From Tipula vernalis (Eukaryota; Arthropoda; Insecta; Diptera; Tipulidae), in assembly GCA_958295665.1 (NCBI GenBank), contig OY282558.1, positions 462,432,995 to 462,496,994 of the forward strand: a stretch of 64,000 nt of DNA, written 5' to 3'. The notes under the pieces were generated by a model that searched no databases, was not told the DNA's origin, and saw only the letters and a list, made by a program, of their open reading frames with translations. The translations under genes were made by a program, and so were the position numbers. Positions 60,825 to 64,000 of this stretch are shown here, one piece after another. Numbering within the stretch: position 1 is the stretch's first letter; each line of letters begins with the position of its first letter.

Positions 60825-61935
60825 AGCTATTTATAGAACCGGCTTAACATCTCAGATATAAAATTTCACTAAAATTCATCGATTAATGCGTGTGTGTGTG
60901 TTCCAATTGGTGCTAAGCGGAGAAAATTGAGCCGCAATTAATCAATTTTATAACAGAAACTGCTTAAAGAAACGACTTCACATCTCTAGATATGAAATTT
61001 TATTAAAATCTATCCACAAACGTGCTGTCTAGTTTTATTTGGAGCAGGAGGCGTAATAAATCTAGGCGTGATTTGTTTATACAGGGTTTTCCAATAAGAG
61101 GTTTAATTTTGAATAGCTTGCTTTTTGGGCAGCTATCAATTTTGAATCTGTCATCTTTTGACATTTGACAAGTAAAAACTACGCCTTTACTAAAAATGGT
61201 ACGATACGCGCTTCAACAACGCATTGATATTATTAAAATTCACTACAAAAATGGTGAAAATTTCATCGAAAAATCATCTTCAGTGATGAGGCCCATTTTC
61301 ACCTCGGAGGCTACGTTAATAAGCAGAATTGTCGCATTTGGGGCTCAGAAAATCCAAGAATGATTGTTGAAAAGACTCTCCGTCCTCAACGTGTCACTGT
61401 TTGGTGCGGTTTTTGGGCTGGCGGTGTGATTGGACTTTACTTTTTCGTAAATGAGGCTGGTGCAACTGTTACGGTGAATGGATTGCGCTACCGAGCTATA
61501 ATTAATGATTTTTTATTGTCGGAATTGGAAGATATTGATGTGGACGACGTTTATTTTCAGCAAAACGGCGCTGCGTGCCACACAAGCAACGAAACAATCG
61601 TAATTTTACAAAAAAGAAACCCCTTATTGGAAAACCCTTTATAGAAAAAAAAATTGGTGAAACATTTCTTTGATTAATGGTACCAACCATAATATTATTA
61701 CTAGTGGTTTGCAATACCATATTTCTTGAATTTGGCTCTTTTTTTATTTAAGAAACTCGAACCCAAATGATAAGTGTAGAGGGATTCTTCTGAGTGTGAA
61801 TAATTCAGTTTTATATTAGGAACTACATATAGAACCGACTAAATAACTCAGATATAAAATCTCACTAAAATTCATTGATAAACATGCTCCGTATGCATGT
61901 TTCGTTTGGTGCTGGGAATATAATAAATGCCTAAA
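60825..61935. repeat. Three diverged repeat units split by a mariner insertion
   Basis: Related units of about 120 bp at about 60835-60950, 60955-61070 and 61815-61935. Each has a form of AACATCTCAGATATAAAATT, then CACTAAAATTCAT, and later ATTTGGTGC/ATTTGGAGC and GTAATAAA. The mariner copy at 61081-61640 sits between units 2 and 3. A weaker fourth unit may exist near 62110. Likely an old tandem or transposon-derived repeat. Confidence 0.55.
61081..61640 (+). mobile_element. Internally deleted mariner-like element
   Basis: Terminal inverted repeats ACAGGGTTTTCCAATAAGAG (61081) and its near complement (61618-61640), next to TA bases, bound 560 bp. An N-terminal start MVRYALQQRIDIIKIHYKNG (61196) is followed at once by the catalytic-domain block KIIFSDEAHFHLGGYVNKQN in another frame. 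The frame 61360-61644 then runs through TVWCGFWAGGVIGLYFF and VYFQQNGAACH, where Asn replaces the second catalytic Asp, and stops at the right repeat. The DNA-binding region and the third acidic block are deleted. Same superfamily as 6833-7356, with different termini. Confidence 0.88.
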
Positions 61936-63442
61936 TTAGTTATAAGTACGCAAAAACTATTTTTTTTTTGTGGTAAACTTAATTTTTGGATTTATGGTTT
62001 GTATTTATAGATCAAAGTATCGATAGTAGTATACGTTGGTTTAATTCTGGTCAAATTTTATTTAAGGAACTCCATTCCTGCCTCAAATGGGGAACTTCTG
62101 CTATTACGCACCAATTTTAATGAAATTTAATACCTAACTTTACCAAAATATTTTATCAAAACTAGTTGCAGCACATCCAGATGATAAATCAAGATAGCGG
62201 GTTTGAAACTTTTCTAGAAGAGATTTAACCACACATCTCTTTTGGAGCCAGTGAATGATCGTTTCCATCAAACTAATTTTATATAATTATTTTTTAATCA
62301 AATACATATTTTTGACCTCGTCATTCTACCTTGAACAGTTAAAGTTTTTACAGCCAGATACACACTCCACACTTTATTTCATGCTCGTCGTTACTGTAAA
62401 TAAAATTATCTTTCACATTATCAAATTAACGTAAAAATAAAGTAATTTGGTTTGTTTTCTGATTTTAGTTGAAAACTCAATAGCCCAGTAAAAATAGACA
62501 AAAAAAGTGATAATAAAAAGGAAATAATTCCTACAGGCTCAATACTTTGCAGAACTATTCACCTTGCTATTAGAAACTTGTATAAAAAGTCTGTCGATAT
62601 ATGCAAGCTGCAGGCAAGCGCCTCTTGCAAGCTAATATTACTATCTCATCGGGGTATTAGGCGAGCTTTCTCAAAGGTATCATTATTATAACAAGAGCTA
62701 GTTACACCCTGTAAGGTGCTTTGAACATTAAACCTTTATAATGCCTAAAAGCTGTAACATATGCAAAATACTTCTTTATTCCATTGCAGGTTATTATCTT
62801 GGCTAAGCAACTATCAATTAACCTCAAATGGTAATTTGTTGAAATGAGGGATAGGTTTCCTTCGATTCCTCTTCTTTCTAAGTTTCATCTTTCGAAATAC
62901 ATTGATAAATGCATTAATTCATTTGAAACTTTCCCAAATTTGACGGGCTAGACCTTATTTATTTGTTCAGAACTTAGTTAAGAATTTTGCCATGTTTATC
63001 GACCGTATGGATTAACATATATGAAACATTTTTATAATTTATACCACATTAAATTCAAATAAATCAATTATCTTAATTGGCCAATTTATTTAAAACAAAT
63101 AAATGCCAACACAATATCGACAAGTCAAATAAATTAAATTCACAACATAACATTTTCCATATCAATTTTCACACCTTCCTCATCCTCCTGCATCACTTTT
63201 ATTTACAAAATATCTAAATCCAATTGATATATAGCGCCTCACATTACCGATTATTCCACCCAATTCTTATAATATGTTGTATATTTAAAGAAAAAACCAA
63301 ATAAACACACATGCACACATAAACACACATATTAAAGTTAATCTAAATCTTATCTCATCGTATCTTCTTTAAAAACCCATCATCGCACGCAAACAATTTT
63401 TTTTTTCTCATGTCATTCTCGTTTGCTTTATTTTCATTACAG

Positions 63443-63525
63443 AATACAATTTTACCAGAAGCAGTACAATTTTGGGAGGAAGCATTAATGGTTCGTGAAA
63501 CAAAAGAAGTGATAAGATTAAATAG
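63443..63525 (+). CDS. Invadolysin-like peptidase, internal exon with GC donor
   Basis: An 83-nt exon after TTTATTTTCATTACAG, encoding NTI then LPEAVQFWEEALMVRETKE and VIRLNR (last codon split). It joins the microexon in frame and matches the LMLN block LP-x-A-x-x-x-WE-x-AL-x-VR-x-T, which lies upstream of the zinc-binding domain. The exon ends AATAG followed by GCAAGT, not GT: the standard GC-AG minor donor, otherwise perfect. Read-through would add about 35 unrelated residues before a stop at 63631. The catalytic HExxH exons lie beyond the window. Confidence 0.8.
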
Positions 63526-64000
63526 GCAAGTAGATATCTTATACATTATTATTGTCTTAAAGTTTAGAAACTCCAAAAAAAAAAATCATGCTCTGTGTGT
63601 CTCGTTCACAAAACGTTCGGCACAAGAGTGAGCTGGATGGAAAAGTGATAATCGTAAAAAAAAAAAAGTTTTTTGTTTTTTTCTTCTGCGAAACGGATCT
63701 TCCGCATGTTCCATAACATAATAAAAACTGGGGTTGATAAATTGAAAATGCAAATTATTGTGAGTCATGAAAATTAGATTATAATTCAAAGAATGTATTA
63801 TGTACTTATGTATATGTTTATCTACCCTTATAATAAAATGATGTTTTATATAGATAAACTTAAATTTATCGGGGAGCTTTTTTAAAATAAATTGACTTGT
63901 ATGATGTTGCTGCATAAGGGTATGAGAGCCGACTTTGTTAATTAACATACAAAGGCACAAAATAAATTTGATGGATATAGAGCCAATTAGACCATGACTT
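63526..64000 (+). other. Start of the next invadolysin-like intron
   Basis: AT-rich sequence after the GC donor, running off the window. The minus open frame at 63586-63960 has no domain and is taken as chance. Confidence 0.5.

Larger units (their letters stand above)
59786..63442 (+). other. 3.7-kb intron of the invadolysin-like gene
   Basis: Runs from GTAAGT to TTTATTTTCATTACAG. It contains a retroelement fragment, a decayed tandem repeat and a deleted mariner copy (listed separately). The rest (62.0-63.4 kb) is AT-rich with no supported gene; short ACAC runs lie near 63305-63330. Confidence 0.7.

Overview
This is an AT-rich eukaryotic window, most likely from an insect. The signs are short GT-AG introns (about 57-84 nt) with GTAAGT donors, a dense mix of degenerate transposons (Tc1, mariner, Penelope-like, non-LTR, Helitron, a solo LTR, tRNA-type SINEs), and many TATGTA/TACATA microsatellite runs of the kind common in higher flies. 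Assignment to Diptera is an inference; no species can be named. Most of the sequence is non-coding and most long ORFs are chance.

The best-supported host gene is on the + strand at the right. Three exons (44208-44308, 59755-59785, 63443-63525) join in perfect phase and encode the N-terminal/propeptide part of a leishmanolysin-like M8 metallopeptidase (invadolysin/LMLN). Its introns here are 15.4 kb and 3.7 kb, and the last exon ends at a GC-AG type donor. The gene continues past the right edge. The exon that must precede 44208 was not found. Two + strand AG|GTAAG sites behind pyrimidine tracts (4042/4043 and 23001/23002) look like ratchet points for recursive splicing, so much of the left 44 kb may be one giant intron of this gene.

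Between 26 and 40 kb lies the most novel content: a cluster of very small genes for single-pass membrane proteins, most of them visible only after splicing. Four of them (26249-26618 -, 27082-27351 +, 34714-34966 -, 39857-40187 -) share one architecture: a first coding exon of exactly 9 nt (Met plus two residues), a 58-73 nt phase-0 intron, then one exon carrying a short hydrophilic head and a C-terminal membrane segment. Two of these and a decayed fifth copy (about 29377-29666 -) share an N-terminal PY motif of the form PP[ST]Y-x-EAT, the ligand class of Nedd4-type WW domains. A two-exon 140-residue membrane protein (33754-34233 -) and a possible 30-residue micropeptide (32186-32362 +) lie in the same cluster. 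I do not recognise the family; a role as PY-motif membrane adaptors is inference.

Transposable elements fill much of the rest. (1) A 0.7-0.76 kb element with an (AAT)n tail occurs in three unit-length copies with target-site duplications (765-1525, 37083-37845, 47272-47983) plus two fragments; all three full copies end at the same 5' base. (2) A complete 1,623-bp Tc1 element with about 165-bp inverted repeats and a broken transposase (30260-31882). (3) Two internally deleted mariner copies (6833-7356, 61081-61640). (4) Penelope-like reverse transcriptase and GIY-YIG remnants (55690-56598, 12991-13119, 8633-8700), plus two foldback elements whose cores resemble Penelope terminal hammerhead sequences. 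(5) A solo LTR (46999-48165) holding a copy of element 1. (6) Two SINEs sharing a tRNA-like head but with different tails. (7) A non-LTR reverse transcriptase fragment next to a Helitron fragment (36416-37080). (8) Several smaller foldback and tandem repeats. Long tracts, for example 13.1-15.3 kb, are cryptically simple AATTT/AAAATTT sequence with no visible gene.
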